Source: Bacillota bacterium (GTDB lineage Bacteria > Bacillota > Bacilli > Bacillales_B > DSM-18226). From it: a stretch of DNA of 5,841 nucleotides. The DNA lies in NCBI GenBank assembly GCA_021821235.1, contig JAKACS010000236.1:1-5841 (forward strand). The letters are read 5' to 3'. The position numbers and the translations under genes are program-made. Under the pieces are notes generated by a model. That model saw only the letters and a program-made list of their open reading frames with translations, had not been told where the DNA came from and made no database searches. Positions 4,641 through 5,841 of this stretch are shown here, in pieces. Every line of letters starts with the position of its first letter. The stretch's first letter is position 1.

Positions 4641-5841
4641 ATACAAATACATCAAGCAGCAGCGTAACGCCAAAAGCAATGAAAGAAAGAATGGTTTCCA
4701 GCACAGTCCACGTTTTAAATGTTTCTTTTACTGTTAAACCTAAATATTCTTTTACCATCCAGAAACCAGCATCATTTACATGTGAGAACATTAGTGATCC
4801 AGCCCCGGTTGCAATAACAAGCAATTCGAGATTAACACCTGTCATATGCTGTACAATCGGTGCCACAATCCCCGCAGCTGTTGTTAGGGCAACTGTTGCT
4901 GATCCAGTTGCAATCCGAATCAACCCGGCTATGAAAAACGCTAAAACAAGTGGCGAAAGGGATAGATTTTGCGACATGTCGGCAATCGTGTTGCCAACCC
5001 CACTATCAATTAGAATTTGTTTAAATCCGCCACCTGCCCCAATGATCGCAATGATCGAACCAATTGGAAGAAAACACTCTTCGGTCAGTTTTTTCAGCCC
5101 TTTTTTATCCATTCCTTGACGAATACCAAAAAAGTAGAATGCTGCAAATACCGCTATTAATAGAGCAATCAGTGGATTTCCGATAAAGACGAGAAATTTC
5201 TCAATTCCTTTCGGAAAGCCCATATACGGAGCGAAAGCTGAGAAAATCATTAAAATAACAGGTAACAAAATAACAAAGAACGAAACCCCTGTTCCTGGCA
5301 ACTTTTGAGCTACCGTATCAACTTTAATTAACTCCGGCTCCCCTTCAGGTGTTACGTATTTGTGAATCCATTTCGCATAAACGGGTCCAGCAAGGATGGC
5401 TGGAAGAATTGCCACAATAAGTGAATATAAAAGAACTTTGCCTAGGTTTGCATTATAGATACTAATCGCTGCCACCGCCCCAGGGTGTGGCGGAACTAAA
5501 CCGTGAACAATCGATAGACCGGTAATAGCGGGTAGCGCGATCAGCAGGAGATTTTGCTTAGATGTCTTATAAATTGAAATAATCAAAGGCAAAATAATTA
5601 AGATCCCAACTTCGAAAAATACGGGAATACCAATGATAAAACCTGCTAAAAGCATTGCCCACGGAAGTTTTTTTACGCCGAATTTCTGCACAAAGAAATT
5701 GGCAATTTGCACACCGGCTCCTGAGTCTGCCATCATTTTTCCTAAAATTGTCCCCAAAGCAAGAATTCCGACTAAGTGACCTAATGCTCCCCCAACACCA
5801 GTTTCATAGGCGCTCACGATTTTATCCATGGATAAACCTGA
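4639..5841 (-). CDS. gntP: Gluconate:H+ symporter GntP, 5' end outside the window
   Basis: This is an inner-membrane permease of the GntP family, importing gluconate with protons to supply GntK. About 400 residues are visible; the frame is open to the window edge. The ATG at 5829 aligns inside the family's N-terminal part (the ETGVGG motif follows at once), so it is very unlikely to be the real start: family members are about 448 residues and roughly 48 are missing. Many hydrophobic segments are present, together with family motifs: ETGVGG, LGKMMADSG, IPVFFEVG, HGLVPPHPGAVAA, the glycine-rich GAGGGFKQILIDSGVG, ATGSATVALTTAAG and FSHVNDAGFWMVKEYLGL near the C-terminus. The latter two are typical of gluconate/idonate permeases; idonate or a related sugar acid is the main alternative substrate. 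It converges with the regulator gene and lies on the same strand as gntK, but the regulator and a terminator separate the two. Its promoter lies beyond the right edge. Confidence 0.94.
   Translation of the reverse strand, partial: SGLSMDKIVSAYETGVGGALGHLVGILALGTILGKMMADSGAGVQIANFFVQKFGVKKLPWAMLLAGFIIGIPVFFEVGILIILPLIISIYKTSKQNLLLIALPAITGLSIVHGLVPPHPGAVAAISIYNANLGKVLLYSLIVAILPAILAGPVYAKWIHKYVTPEGEPELIKVDTVAQKLPGTGVSFFVILLPVILMIFSAFAPYMGFPKGIEKFLVFIGNPLIALLIAVFAAFYFFGIRQGMDKKGLKKLTEECFLPIGSIIAIIGAGGGFKQILIDSGVGNTIADMSQNLSLSPLVLAFFIAGLIRIATGSATVALTTAAGIVAPIVQHMTGVNLELLVIATGAGSLMFSHVNDAGFWMVKEYLGLTVKETFKTWTVLETILSFIAFGVTLLLDVFV

Noticed and set aside
4679..5119. A 146-codon plus-strand open frame inside gntP
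   Set aside because: It lies wholly antisense to a clear GntP coding region, has no recognisable domain, and its composition reflects the complement of membrane-protein codons.
5827..5829. The ATG at 5829 as the true gntP start, giving a shortened permease
   Set aside because: The frame is open to the window edge and the protein would lack the first membrane segment normal for GntP. The shortening is due to the window boundary.

Overview
The window looks like a chromosomal stretch from a member of the Bacillaceae or a close low-GC Firmicute. The base composition is AT-rich, most ribosome binding sites are strong and purine-rich (AGGAGG, GAGGTG, AAGGAGG), and intrinsic terminators are compact stems with T-tails. 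The best matches by recognition are Bacillus-type proteins: a DUF1540 protein, a CwlT-like muramidase, a YfkO-like nitroreductase, and GntK and GntP. No mobile element, CRISPR array, prophage gene or replication origin is visible.

Left part (1-1960). A tRNA-Ala(GGC) gene with its own terminator is followed by a small cysteine-rich DUF1540 protein on the minus strand. A membrane-anchored lysozyme-like muramidase is divergent from it, with a recognisable sigma-A-type promoter. Next, in the same direction, comes a 226-residue FMN nitroreductase, which ends at a strong 13-bp-stem terminator.

Right part (1960-5841). This is a gluconate-use locus: gluconokinase gntK on minus, an RpiR-family regulator on plus (divergent from gntK), and the gluconate permease gntP on minus, cut by the right window edge. 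GntP imports gluconate and GntK phosphorylates it to 6-phosphogluconate for the pentose phosphate pathway. The RpiR-type protein, with a helix-turn-helix plus a sugar-phosphate-binding SIS domain, is the probable local regulator, in the place held by a GntR-type repressor in Bacillus subtilis. gntP and the regulator converge on one shared hairpin terminator whose T-tail overlaps the gntP stop codon.

The most interesting segment is the 196-bp region between gntK and the regulator. It carries four near-palindromes of the form TGAAAA-N3-TTTTCA, spaced about 43, 30.5 and 31.5 bp centre to centre, close to whole numbers of helical turns. They sit on the regulator's -35 region, the gntK promoter and the gntK leader. 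A 12-of-14 match to a CcpA catabolite-responsive element overlaps the gntK -35 position. Together they suggest a multi-operator, DNA-looping switch for gluconate use that is also under carbon catabolite control. This is an inference from sequence alone. The window does not contain an obviously new multi-gene system.
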